From assembly GCA_024743115.1 (NCBI GenBank), contig JANSXC010000007.1, positions 123,771-187,770 on the forward strand: 64,000 nt of DNA. The letters are read 5' to 3'. This document shows, piece after piece, positions 16,827-25,209 of this stretch. The translations under genes were made by a program, and so were the position numbers. This stretch comes from a bacterium. GTDB lineage: Bacteria > Planctomycetota > UBA1135 > UBA2386. Each line of letters starts with the position of its first letter. Position 1 is the first letter of the stretch. The notes under the pieces are model-generated. The model was not told where the DNA came from and ran no database searches. It worked only from the letters and a program-made list of their open reading frames with translations.

Positions 16827-19800
16827 CTAGTCGAACGCGGGCGCGCAGCACTTCTTGTACTTGATGCCCGAACCGCAAGGACACGGACTGTTGCGACCCG
16901 GCTTCGGCCCCTTGGGCTTCAACGCCGCGCCCTGCGGCCGGCCAGCACCCTGCGGCTGGCCCTGCGGCTTCGCACCCATACCCATCGGACGCATGCCCTG
17001 CTGCGGCATCATGGCGAGCCGCTGGGGCTGTGGCGGCTGTGCGGGCTGCGGCGGCGCAGATGCACCGCCTTCACCGCCGGCGTCGCCAGCTGGTGCTTCT
17101 CCCGGCGCGGGCTCGGCCGGCGCGAGCGCGAGCCCCTCGGGCGTCGCGCGCAGCGTGAACCGCTCGCCCTTGGCCATGCGATCGAGCACCTCCTGCGGCA
17201 CCTTGCCCGCCGCAACGAGCTGCTCGAACAACGCCTGCATCTCCTCGGGCGTCTGCGGCATGCGCGGCTGCTGCGGCTGCGCGCGCTGAACCTTGCCGGT
17301 CACGATGTCACGAATCGTGTCCGTCGCCTCCTGCTTGAACGCGAAGCCGGTGACGTGGTCCGCGACCTCGGACTTGAGCATCTGGAACTTCTCGAAGCCC
17401 TCTTTCTTGTACTCGTTCTTCGGATCGACCTGCGCGTAACCGCGCAGCCCGACGCCGTTCTTGAGCACCTCCATCGCGTAGAGGTGGTCCTTCCACTTGT
17501 TGTCGATCGTGTCGACGATGAGGAAGCGCTGGATCTTCTCCCAGTCCTCGCCATAGGTCTCCCCGCGCGCCGCGTGCAGCGCTTCCACGCGCTCCATGAT
17601 CCAGGAGAACAGCTGTTCACGCTCGACCTGCTCGATCCCCGCCAGGCTGAGGTCGTCACCACAGCGGTGGGACAGCCACTGCTTGATCTCGTCGAACTCG
17701 ACCGGCTCGTCCTTGTTGCCCGCGTGCGTCTCGAGGATCGGCTCGAGAACCTCCTCGAACATCCCGATGAGCTTCTCGCGGATGCCCTTGTGCTCGATCG
17801 CCTCCTGCCGCTGCGCGTAGATGAACTTGCGCTGCTTGTCCATCACCTCGTCGTATTCGATGAGGTGCTTGCGGATGTCGAAGTTGCGCGCCTCGACCTT
17901 ACGCTGCGCCTTGGCGATGCCGCGCGTGACCATCGGGCTGTCGATGACCTCGCCGGGCTTGAGACCCATCTTCTCCATCATCGTGCGCACCCAGTCGCGC
18001 GCGAAGATGCGCATGAGATCGTCGTCGAAGCTCAGGAAGAACTTGGTCTGCCCCGGATCACCCTGACGACCACAACGACCACGCAGCTGGTTGTCGATGC
18101 GCCGTGCCTCGTGGCGCTCGGTGCCGAGCACGTAGAGCCCGCCGAGTTCGATGATCTCGTCGTGCTCCTTCGTGCACTCGGCCGTGAGCTCTTCGAGCCG
18201 CTGCTTGCTCTGCTCGCTCTCGGGGTCGAGCCCCTGCTTCTCGAGCTCGTGCTTCCAGAGCGCCTCGGGGTTGCCACCGAGCACGATGTCCGTGCCGCGG
18301 CCGGCCATGTTGGTCGCCACCGTCACCGCGGCGCGGCGTCCGGCCTGCGTGACGATCTCGGCCTCGCGCTCGTGCTGCTTGGCGTTGAGCACGTCGTGCT
18401 TGATGCCGGCCTTGGTCAGACTCTCGGAGATCGCCTCCGACTTCGCGATCGACGTCGTGCCGACCAGCACCGGTCGGCCCTTCTCGGTCTCGCCACGGAT
18501 CTCGTCCGTGATCGCAAGGATCTTGCTCGCCTCGTCGATGTAGACCTGGTCGTTCTGGTCGTCGCGCTGGTTGGGCCGGTTGGTCGGAATCACCACGACG
18601 TCGAGGTCATAGATGCGCGAGAACTCGGCGGCCTCGGTCATCGCCGTGCCCGTCATGCCGGCGAGCTTGCCGAACATGCGGAAGTAGTTCTGCAGCGTGA
18701 TCGTCGCGAGCGTGCGGTTCTCCTCGCGCGGGGTCAGGCCTTCCTTGACCTCGACGGCCTGGTGCAGGCCGTCACTCCAGCGGCGGCCGGGCATCAGACG
18801 ACCGGTGAACTCGTCGACGATGACGACCTCGGGCTGACCGTCACCGCCATGCGGATCAGGCTGGCCCTCGGGCACCTTGCGCTCGACGACGACGTAGCTC
18901 TTGTCCTTCTCGAAGATGTGATGCGCCTTGAGCGCGGTCTCGAGCAGGTGCGGCCACTCCATGTATTGCGGGTCGCTGTAGAAGCTGTCGACACCGACGA
19001 GCTTCTCGGCACGCTCGATGCCCGCCTCGTTGAGCAGACACTGGCGCTCCTTCTCCTTGACCTCGAAGTGCTTGTCCTTCTCGAGCTGGCGCGCAATGCG
19101 ATCCGCCATCACGAAGCGCTCGGCCGAGCCCTCGGACTCTCCCGAGATGATCAGTGGCGTCCGGGCCTCGTCGATCAGAATGGAGTCGACCTCGTCGACG
19201 ATCGCGAAGTTCAGGCTCGTCTGCACCTGTTCTTCGGTATTCCACTTCATGTTGTCGCGGAGATAGTCGAAGCCGAACTCGTTGTTCGTGCCGTAGATGA
19301 TGTCGCACGCGTAGACCGGATGGCGCTCGTGCGGCGGCATGCTCGACTGGATCGAGTGCGCGGTCAGGCCGAGATACTCGTAGATCGGCCGCATCCACTC
19401 GCAGTCACGCTTGGCGAGGTAGTCGTTGACGGTCACGATGTAGACGCCCTTGCCCGAGAGCGCGTTGAGCGCGGCGGGCAAGGTCGCCATGAGGGTCTTG
19501 CCCTCACCGGTCGACATCTCGGCGATCTTGCCCTGGTGCAGCACGGCACCGCCGATCAGCTGCACATCGAAGTGGCGCATCTTCAGCGTGCGGTCGCTGG
19601 CTTCGCGCGTGAGCGCGAACATCGTCCCCATCACGTCGTCGAGCGTCTGTTTGCCGGCCTGCACCGCGTCGCGGAGCTTCTGGACCTCTTCTTTGACCTG
19701 GTCCGCCGACAGGGCTTTCGCCCAGTCCGTGAGTTCGTTGGTCTGCTTGACGATCGGCTCATACGCGGAGAGTGCGCGCTTGTTGGCCGACCCGAACATG

Positions 19801-19853
19801 CCCTGCAGGGCCTTGCCGATACGTGCCGGGATGGCACCGAAGTCGAGTTTCAT
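16827..19853 (-). CDS. secA: Preprotein translocase ATPase SecA
   Basis: The motor ATPase that drives unfolded preproteins through SecYEG. The protein has 1008 residues from MKLDFGAIPARIG. Walker A GEGKT is at 116-120, followed by VTVNDYLAKRD and the DEVDSILIDEARTPLIISG segment of NBD1. The NBD2 hallmark is GRGTDIVLGGNP. The preprotein cross-linking and helical scaffold regions follow. A Pro/Gln/Ala-rich tail (about 895-985) leads to a SEC-C zinc motif with Cys991, Cys993, Cys1002 and Cys1003, which binds SecB or ribosomes in other bacteria. It is longer than E. coli SecA mostly because of the NBD1 insertions and this tail. I placed the start at 19853, where the conserved N-terminus begins. 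It is downstream of the response-regulator operon on the same strand. Confidence 0.97.
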   Translation of the reverse strand: MKLDFGAIPARIGKALQGMFGSANKRALSAYEPIVKQTNELTDWAKALSADQVKEEVQKLRDAVQAGKQTLDDVMGTMFALTREASDRTLKMRHFDVQLIGGAVLHQGKIAEMSTGEGKTLMATLPAALNALSGKGVYIVTVNDYLAKRDCEWMRPIYEYLGLTAHSIQSSMPPHERHPVYACDIIYGTNNEFGFDYLRDNMKWNTEEQVQTSLNFAIVDEVDSILIDEARTPLIISGESEGSAERFVMADRIARQLEKDKHFEVKEKERQCLLNEAGIERAEKLVGVDSFYSDPQYMEWPHLLETALKAHHIFEKDKSYVVVERKVPEGQPDPHGGDGQPEVVIVDEFTGRLMPGRRWSDGLHQAVEVKEGLTPREENRTLATITLQNYFRMFGKLAGMTGTAMTEAAEFSRIYDLDVVVIPTNRPNQRDDQNDQVYIDEASKILAITDEIRGETEKGRPVLVGTTSIAKSEAISESLTKAGIKHDVLNAKQHEREAEIVTQAGRRAAVTVATNMAGRGTDIVLGGNPEALWKHELEKQGLDPESEQSKQRLEELTAECTKEHDEIIELGGLYVLGTERHEARRIDNQLRGRCGRQGDPGQTKFFLSFDDDLMRIFARDWVRTMMEKMGLKPGEVIDSPMVTRGIAKAQRKVEARNFDIRKHLIEYDEVMDKQRKFIYAQRQEAIEHKGIREKLIGMFEEVLEPILETHAGNKDEPVEFDEIKQWLSHRCGDDLSLAGIEQVEREQLFSWIMERVEALHAARGETYGEDWEKIQRFLIVDTIDNKWKDHLYAMEVLKNGVGLRGYAQVDPKNEYKKEGFEKFQMLKSEVADHVTGFAFKQEATDTIRDIVTGKVQRAQPQQPRMPQTPEEMQALFEQLVAAGKVPQEVLDRMAKGERFTLRATPEGLALAPAEPAPGEAPAGDAGGEGGASAPPQPAQPPQPQRLAMMPQQGMRPMGMGAKPQGQPQGAGRPQGAALKPKGPKPGRNSPCPCGSGIKYKKCCAPAFD

Positions 19854-20056
19854 GACAGTGGATTCTTGGTTGGTTGTGTGCGAACGAGAAGCGACGGTGC
19901 CGAGAACAGGCCACACGCCGCGAGTGCCCGGGCCCGGCGCAGTGCCGACTCCGAACCGATGCGGAATCGAGGACGGCAACCGAACGCCGGTCCGCCTCGA
20001 AGGGTGCGGGACCACGATCGGGTTGCCGTGACGGCACCCCGCGGGTCACCAGCAGA

Positions 20057-20323
20057 TCATGCGCGACTCGGAGCGCGCGGCGCGGGCAGGCCATGGCCCC
20101 GCACCGAGCGGGTGCGCGGCAGAGGCCGCGGCGCGGTGACCGTCGCGCGGGCTGCCGGCGTCGCGGCCGCCGTGGCCTCGACGACTACGACCTGCGGTGC
20201 GCGCCCGGCCTGCTCTTCCGCGAGCACGGCCGCGACCGTGTCCGCCCCGGCGGACGCTCCGTGGCTACCGGGCGAACCGGCCAACAGCACGAGCAACAGC
20301 GCTGGTCCGAACCAACCGATCAT
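20057..20323 (-). CDS. Small exported Ala-rich protein
   Basis: 88 residues: a hydrophobic N-terminus (MIGWFGPALLLVLLAGSPGSHG) that reads as a signal peptide, then an Ala/Val-rich and Arg-rich tail without a known domain. Its ATG overlaps the stop of the response-regulator gene by four bases (ATGA), the same coupling seen at two other junctions of this operon. That coupling is the main reason to believe it is translated. Function unknown. The alternative is a fortuitous open frame, given the GC content. Confidence 0.45.
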   Translation of the reverse strand: MIGWFGPALLLVLLAGSPGSHGASAGADTVAAVLAEEQAGRAPQVVVVEATAAATPAARATVTAPRPLPRTRSVRGHGLPAPRAPSRA

Positions 20324-21204
20324 CGGCCATCCTCCGGCGGCGAACTACGCTCGCCCGCCTCAGGGGCCGGGGCTTTGGGGCTGTCCGGGGTCTTCAACAC
20401 GCGATCCATCATCTCGTAGAGCAGCGTCTCGGGGAACGGCTTGCTCAGGAAGCCATCGGCTTTCTTGATGTCCACCATCGACACCCTGGCCGCGCTATTC
20501 AGAAGAATCGGCACAGTGGCGGTGGCAGGGTCGGCTCGCAGGCGCGCAATCACTTGCAAGCCATCGAGTTCTGGCAGTTCATAGTCGAGAATCACGAGAT
20601 CCGGGAGGAGTTCGGCGGTCGCGGTGATCGCGGCCTCCCCGTCGTGTACCTTGTAGGTCCTGAAACCGCGCCGCGAAAGCAGCGCTTCGACCGCCGCCGC
20701 GAGATCCTCCTCGTCATCGACGATGAGCACGAGGCCACGGCACGGTTCTTCGCCGCCACCGCGCGCGACGAGCTGCTGCCGCACGACCGCACAGGTCTCG
20801 AGCCCCGCTTCGGCGAACTCCCCTTCGATGCGCGTCTTCAACTCGCGATTGAAGTTGCGCAGCGCCATCCACGCGTCGTAGTCCGGAAAATCCGGCTTGA
20901 TGTCCATCTGGTCGTGCGAATCGACCGCGAAGTAGAACTCGCCGACCACCAGGTGTTCCTGGAGCACGAGCTTCATGAACGGGTAGTTGCGGTTGCCGAG
21001 CCGCAGCGAGTAGCGATGACACGGGTGACCCGGCACCGTCTCGACGACCTCCTTGTGGAACATCCCGAGCAGCGTGTCCGAGTCCCCGGCCGCTGGCACG
21101 TCGACCTTGCCGCGCTTGTTGCGCCCACTCTTGCCGTAGGCGAGGTCCTGATAGATCGCGATCGCCTGCTCGAGCTTCTCGGCCGTGAGCGCGTCGAGCC
21201 TCAT
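20320..21204 (-). CDS. Response regulator with unassigned N-terminal domain and C-terminal receiver
   Basis: 294 residues. The C-terminal part (about 157-275) is a standard CheY-like receiver: acidic pair Asp163/Asp164, phospho-acceptor Asp207 in LVILDYELPELDG, Ser237 in the switch position and Lys255 in LSKPF. The N-terminal 150 residues (including DIKPDFPDYDAWMALRNFN) form a mixed alpha/beta domain I cannot match to an output family. The receiver-at-the-C-terminus order is unusual for a transcription factor. No histidine kinase gene is adjacent. The start overlaps the end of pyrD by four bases and the stop overlaps the small exported protein. A tail of Pro/Glu residues follows the receiver. 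Confidence 0.8.
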   Translation of the reverse strand: MRLDALTAEKLEQAIAIYQDLAYGKSGRNKRGKVDVPAAGDSDTLLGMFHKEVVETVPGHPCHRYSLRLGNRNYPFMKLVLQEHLVVGEFYFAVDSHDQMDIKPDFPDYDAWMALRNFNRELKTRIEGEFAEAGLETCAVVRQQLVARGGGEEPCRGLVLIVDDEEDLAAAVEALLSRRGFRTYKVHDGEAAITATAELLPDLVILDYELPELDGLQVIARLRADPATATVPILLNSAARVSMVDIKKADGFLSKPFPETLLYEMMDRVLKTPDSPKAPAPEAGERSSPPEDGR

Positions 21205-22172
21205 CGGCGCTCCTGCGCCGACGCCCCCGCCGCGGCTGGCTGACCAGGCGTCGCCGGCCCCGCCTCCGGATGGGCGCTGCCGATCAACTCACCCACGCTG
21301 CGACCGAGCCCCGCGAGTTCGCGTTCGAGATCTTCGACGAGCCGCACCATCAACGCCGGGTCGGCGAACTGCGCCGTGCCGACCTGCACGGCCGCCGCCC
21401 CCGCGCACAGGAACTCGAGCACGTCACTCGCGCTCTGGATGCCACCGACGCCGATCACGGGGACGTCGACCGCGCGCGTGATCTCGTAGACCATGCGCAC
21501 GGCGACCGGCCGGATCGCAGGACCGGACAAGCCACCGATGCCGCGACCGAGCACGGGGCGCTGCCGCCGCCAGTCGATCGCCATCCCGATCAGCGTGTTG
21601 ATCGCGGTCAGACCGTCCGCGCCGCCAGCCGCAGCCGCCCGCGCGATCTCGACGACATCGGTGACGTTCGGCGACAGCTTCGCGAACACTGGCACATCCG
21701 TCACTGCCTTGACCGCTGCGACCGCCCGTTCACACATCTGTGGCGAGGTCGAGAACAGCAGCCGCCCTTCCTGCACGTTGGGACAGGACAGATTGACCTC
21801 GAGAGCGTCGACGCCCGCCGCCGTGAAGCGCTCGGCCAGCTCGACGAACTCGTCGATCGACTCGCCGCCGATGTTCACGATCACGCGGCCGTGTTCCCCG
21901 ACCAGCTGCTTCATCTTCGGCAGGCTCTCGGGGATGAAGTAATCGGCGCCTTTGTTCTCGAGGCCGATCGAGTTCAGCATCCCCGCCGGCGTCTCGAGGA
22001 TGCGCGGCGGCGGGTTGCCGGGGCGCGGCTTGACCGTGACCGTCTTGCTAACGAGTCCGCCGACGCGCGACAGATCCGAGAACTCGCGCCCTTCCCAGCC
22101 GGACCCGAAGGTGCCGGACGCACTGAGGACCGGGTTGGTCAGCTGCAGTGTTCCGAGTCGGGTCGCCAGCAC
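21201..22172 (-). CDS. pyrD: Dihydroorotate dehydrogenase, class 1B-like catalytic subunit
   Basis: An FMN enzyme oxidising dihydroorotate to orotate in pyrimidine synthesis. 323 residues. Landmarks are SKTVTVKPR (Lys43), NSIGLENKG (67-75), the active-site segment VNLSCPN with Cys130 as the general base expected of soluble class 1 enzymes, and the phosphate-binding GVGGIQSASDVLEFL near the C-terminus. A Cys base and the lack of an N-terminal membrane helix exclude class 2. The partner PyrK subunit, needed for NAD use in class 1B, is not in this window. It sits between lspA (12-bp gap) and the response regulator (4-base overlap), so it is part of a mixed housekeeping operon. Confidence 0.92.
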   Translation of the reverse strand: MLATRLGTLQLTNPVLSASGTFGSGWEGREFSDLSRVGGLVSKTVTVKPRPGNPPPRILETPAGMLNSIGLENKGADYFIPESLPKMKQLVGEHGRVIVNIGGESIDEFVELAERFTAAGVDALEVNLSCPNVQEGRLLFSTSPQMCERAVAAVKAVTDVPVFAKLSPNVTDVVEIARAAAAGGADGLTAINTLIGMAIDWRRQRPVLGRGIGGLSGPAIRPVAVRMVYEITRAVDVPVIGVGGIQSASDVLEFLCAGAAAVQVGTAQFADPALMVRLVEDLERELAGLGRSVGELIGSAHPEAGPATPGQPAAAGASAQERR

Positions 22173-22184
22173 AGTGGGAACAGT

Positions 22185-22811
22185 CTACTCGGACGGCGCC
22201 TGCGATTCCTGCGTCGCCGCGGCATCCGGCCCCGCAGCCGCCCGGCGGTCCTCCCGCCACAGCAGCACGAAGAGCACGATCGCACCGACCGTGATGCAGC
22301 TGTCGGCGACGTTGAACGCCGGGAAGGTCCACTCCATCGGCCACTTGCCGGTGAAGTAAAGGAAGTCGCGCACCGCCCGCTTCAGGCAGAAGAAGTTGTC
22401 GTAGAGGTTGCCGAGCGCACCCGCGAAGATCAGCGACAGCACGGCGAGCTGCAGTTTCGCGGTCCGCGCGGTGCGACTGACGAACCACAACAGTCCGACC
22501 ACCGCGAAACAGCGCAGCACCATCAGCGCGACGGTGCCGTCCTGGAACAGCCCCCAGATCGTGCCCGTGTTGCGCCATTGCACGAGGTCGAACCGCAGCA
22601 GGTCCGTCTGAAACACGTTGTGCGCCCGCATCGGCTCGGGGATCGCCGCGTAATCCGCGTCGAGGAAGCCGAAGACGTAGTGCTTGCTCCAGAGATCCGC
22701 CGCTACGAGCACCGGCCACGGCAGCCAGAACCAGAGTTTGCCGCTCAGTCCGGTCGCGGGCTCGGGGGAGCCCACTTCGCGATCTCCGCCCGAGCGCTCG
22801 CGATCCGTCAC
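22185..22811 (-). CDS. lspA: Lipoprotein signal peptidase (signal peptidase II)
   Basis: An inner-membrane aspartyl protease that cuts prolipoproteins before the lipidated cysteine. 208 residues, four hydrophobic helices. The two catalytic aspartates are visible as Asp138 in GALGNLYDN and Asp170 in FNVADSCITVG. The first motif ends in Asn where most members have Arg. I took the GTG at 22811, which overlaps the stop of the dksA-like gene (GTGA). The in-frame extension further upstream is low-complexity sequence antisense in character. A ~25-residue polar N-terminus precedes the first helix. Lipoproteins elsewhere in the window (10024, 61762) are plausible substrates. Confidence 0.9.
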   Translation of the reverse strand: MTDRERSGGDREVGSPEPATGLSGKLWFWLPWPVLVAADLWSKHYVFGFLDADYAAIPEPMRAHNVFQTDLLRFDLVQWRNTGTIWGLFQDGTVALMVLRCFAVVGLLWFVSRTARTAKLQLAVLSLIFAGALGNLYDNFFCLKRAVRDFLYFTGKWPMEWTFPAFNVADSCITVGAIVLFVLLWREDRRAAAGPDAAATQESQAPSE

Positions 22812-23284
22812 GCGATCTCGCGGTTGCGCTCTTCGGCTTCCTGATGCCGCACGCAGTAGCGCGCCCAGGGCAGGTACTCGAGACGCGCCTTGGGAATCCA
22901 CGCGTCGGGCGCCTTCTTCGTCGCCTTGGCCTTCTTGGCCTTCTTGGCGGTCTTGGGCTTGGCTGCGTTCTTGGCCTTGGCTTCGGCGATCTCCTCGGCG
23001 CACATGGGACACATACCGAAGTCCCAGTCGCCCTCGCCGTCGATGCGCTCGAGCGCCTCCTCGATCAGCTTGATCGTTTCCTCTTCGTTCTCGATCAGGC
23101 CGAGCATGAAGCCCTGGTCGTAGTTGTCCGTGCCCTGATCGGCGAGATGGTCGACCGAAGCGTCCTGCTCGGACGCGCGCAGCGCCTCGTCACGCATCGA
23201 ACCGACGTCGCCCCGCAGGCTGGCGAGCTGGTTCTGGAGAATGGTCTTGTACTTCGCCAGGTCCGTCTTCGTAGGCTTCGGCAT
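22808..23284 (-). CDS. TraR/DksA-family zinc-finger protein with a Lys/Ala-rich insertion
   Basis: 158 residues from MPKPTKTDL (AGAGAG upstream). The N-terminal half is a long helical hairpin typical of DksA/TraR proteins, which bind the RNA polymerase secondary channel, with a DxxDxA-like acidic tip (about 41-57). The zinc finger is split: CPMC (92-95), then about 28 residues of Lys/Ala/Thr repeats (103-130), then LPWARYC with Cys144 and His147 in place of the usual CxxC. The finger would therefore be CCCH if functional. Upstream of and overlapping lspA, an arrangement seen in many bacteria. Likely role: stringent or growth-rate transcription control. Confidence 0.82.
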   Translation of the reverse strand: MPKPTKTDLAKYKTILQNQLASLRGDVGSMRDEALRASEQDASVDHLADQGTDNYDQGFMLGLIENEEETIKLIEEALERIDGEGDWDFGMCPMCAEEIAEAKAKNAAKPKTAKKAKKAKATKKAPDAWIPKARLEYLPWARYCVRHQEAEERNREIA

Positions 23285-23563
23285 AAACGTCTGCTCTCTG
23301 GCTGCTTCTGGCAGGTGATTCTGGGTGCCACTACTGGCTGCCACGGGCCCCGAACCGCCGGCCGAGCAAGTCGACCGTCGCCGTGACCAACGGCTTCCGC
23401 GCTCTCTGAGACCCGTGTGATGCAGGTTACCCCAGCGTGAGCGGGCGGGGACCATACGAGCGCCAGCGAGAACGGTCAAGCCGTCTCAGGGCCTGGCGAA
23501 AGGCACCGGCAAGGATGCGACGCACCGGTGCCGTGGGGCGAATCCGAGCGTTAGAGTGCCGGG
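23285..23563. promoter_or_regulatory. Divergent intergenic region (dksA-like / xer)
   Basis: 279 bp between divergently transcribed genes; it must contain both promoters. I cannot identify convincing boxes. Confidence 0.4.
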
Positions 23564-24478
23564 GTGACGGCACGGTCAGGCTCCCCCAACCAGCGGCTGC
23601 TGGCGGACTTCCTGGTTTACCTGGGAGCGGAACTGCAGGTCTCGCCCCACACCGTCGCCGCCTATCGCCGCGATCTCGGCCGCCTGCTGCAGGATCCCGC
23701 CGTCCGCGAGTCGGGCGATCTGCCGAGCCGCGCCCACATCGACCGCCACCTCGGCGAACTGTTGCGCACCCACGCCGCCAGCTCCGTCGCGCGCGCTGCG
23801 GCGGCGATCCGCGGGTTCTACCGCTTCCTGCATGCCGAGGGCCTGGCCGCGGACGACGTCACCGACGGCCTGCTCGGCCCCAAACTCGAGCAGAAGTTGC
23901 CGAAGGCGCTCAGCCGCCGCGCCGTCGAACGCCTGCTCGATCACGCCCCGGACCCCGATGACCTGCTCGGCATCCGCGACCTCGCGATCCTGCACGTGCT
24001 CTATGCCACCGGCTGCCGCGTCGGTGAGGTCGTCACGCTGCGACTCGCCAGTGTGATCGCCGAACACCGCCTGCTGCGCGCCTACGGCAAGGGCAACAAG
24101 GAACGCCTCGTGCCGATCGCCGACTCCGCGCTAGCGTGGCTGTCACGCTACCGCGACGAGGTCCGCCCACAACTGCGTGCCCGCAGCAAGAGCGATCCGG
24201 GCGATGTGCTCTTCCTCTCGCGCACCGGCCGCCCGCTCGATCGCGTGCGGGTCTACCAGATCACGGCCAAGGCGTGTGAACGCGCCGAGCTGCCGGTCGC
24301 GTGTTCACCGCACGCGTTGCGCCATTCCTTCGCCACCCACCTCGTGGCCGGCGGCGCCGACCTGCGCTCCGTGCAGGAGATGCTCGGTCATGCGTCGCTG
24401 CAAACGACGCAGATCTACACCGCGGTCGATCACGAACGGTTGCGCAAGGTGCACAAGGATCTGCATCCGCGCGGGTGA
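23564..24478 (+). CDS. xerD: Tyrosine recombinase XerC/XerD
   Basis: A site-specific recombinase resolving chromosome dimers at dif with FtsK. 304 residues from GTG. The N-terminal SAM-like domain (about 8-100) binds the core site. The catalytic domain has Arg152 (TGCRVGEV), Lys176/179 (GKGNKERLVP), His250-xx-Arg253 (HALRHSFATHL), His276 (LGHASLQTT) and nucleophile Tyr285 (IYTAVD). All residues are present and the length is that of XerC/D, not of phage integrases. Whether it is XerC or XerD cannot be settled without the genome's second copy. It stands alone between divergent dksA and a convergent gene. Confidence 0.9.
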   Translation: MTARSGSPNQRLLADFLVYLGAELQVSPHTVAAYRRDLGRLLQDPAVRESGDLPSRAHIDRHLGELLRTHAASSVARAAAAIRGFYRFLHAEGLAADDVTDGLLGPKLEQKLPKALSRRAVERLLDHAPDPDDLLGIRDLAILHVLYATGCRVGEVVTLRLASVIAEHRLLRAYGKGNKERLVPIADSALAWLSRYRDEVRPQLRARSKSDPGDVLFLSRTGRPLDRVRVYQITAKACERAELPVACSPHALRHSFATHLVAGGADLRSVQEMLGHASLQTTQIYTAVDHERLRKVHKDLHPRG

Positions 24479-24516
24479 GGACGCCGGGTTCCACCAGAAC
24501 ACGGCCGACCCACCAA

Positions 24517-25113
24517 TCACCGCCCCGATGCCGCCTGACCATCGGCGGGGGCAACGTCCGTCCTGAGCACGTGCGGCCCCCAGCGCACGACCAGCTTCGT
24601 CCCCGGCTCTCCCGTCTCGAACGCCACGGCCAACCGGTCTGCGATCGCATCCGATCCTGCGATCGCAACCGGGACCAGAACCCCGAGCCCGGCCGTTCGC
24701 CCCGGTGCGCTCGCTGCGATCTTCTTGCTTGCCAGGATGGCCTTGTCGAGCAGGACGATCGACCAGGCGCCGGAATCGGAGCAGTCGAACGCCAACGCGT
24801 ACCGACCCGCTCCCACCGTCACGTTGCCGAGCTTCAGTGACGCCGTCAGGTGAAGCTCGGCGAACGAACCGGCACCGAACCGCAACCGCTTGCCGCGAAA
24901 ACCCTGGAGCCGATAACGTGGCTGCCACAGCGGCGCGCCATGCTCGAGCGAGGCCCGGCACAGGGTCCGCTTCTCGGCCCGGTTGAACCAGATCGCCGTC
25001 GCCGTCGACCGCGGGAACACCCCCGAGACGACTTCGACCTGCGCTACCAGGCCTGACAGCAGGACCTGCGCCAGGAAGAAGGAGAAGAAGATCACGACGA
25101 TGGTTCGGTTCAT
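24517..25113 (-). CDS. Secreted DUF2911-like protein
   Basis: 198 residues with a signal peptide (MNRTIVVIFFSFFLAQVLLSGLVAQ). The middle segment LGNVTVGAGRYALAF followed by GAWSIVLLDKAIL resembles DUF2911, whose members read '...LPAGTYxLxxxPG...WTLIFNK'. This suggests a small beta-sandwich envelope protein. No catalytic residue is known for the family. I chose MNRT as start because it gives the export signal; the open frame upstream to 26079 runs antisense through the sigma-factor gene and is a shadow. It diverges from the ECF fusion with 96 bp between starts. Confidence 0.6.
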   Translation of the reverse strand: MNRTIVVIFFSFFLAQVLLSGLVAQVEVVSGVFPRSTATAIWFNRAEKRTLCRASLEHGAPLWQPRYRLQGFRGKRLRFGAGSFAELHLTASLKLGNVTVGAGRYALAFDCSDSGAWSIVLLDKAILASKKIAASAPGRTAGLGVLVPVAIAGSDAIADRLAVAFETGEPGTKLVVRWGPHVLRTDVAPADGQAASGR

Positions 25114-25209
25114 GCCCGATGAGTGGTCGCCGAGCCCATTTCCGGTCAGATTCGCCCTCTTCGCCGGCAGCTGGCAATTTTGCGACCCGTTTTCGCGGGG
25201 GGCGACCAC

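Noticed and set aside
17355..20468. 1000-codon plus-strand open frame opposite secA
   Set aside because: Shadow of secA, whose motifs are unmistakable; the antisense product has the same biased Leu/Val/Asp/Arg composition.
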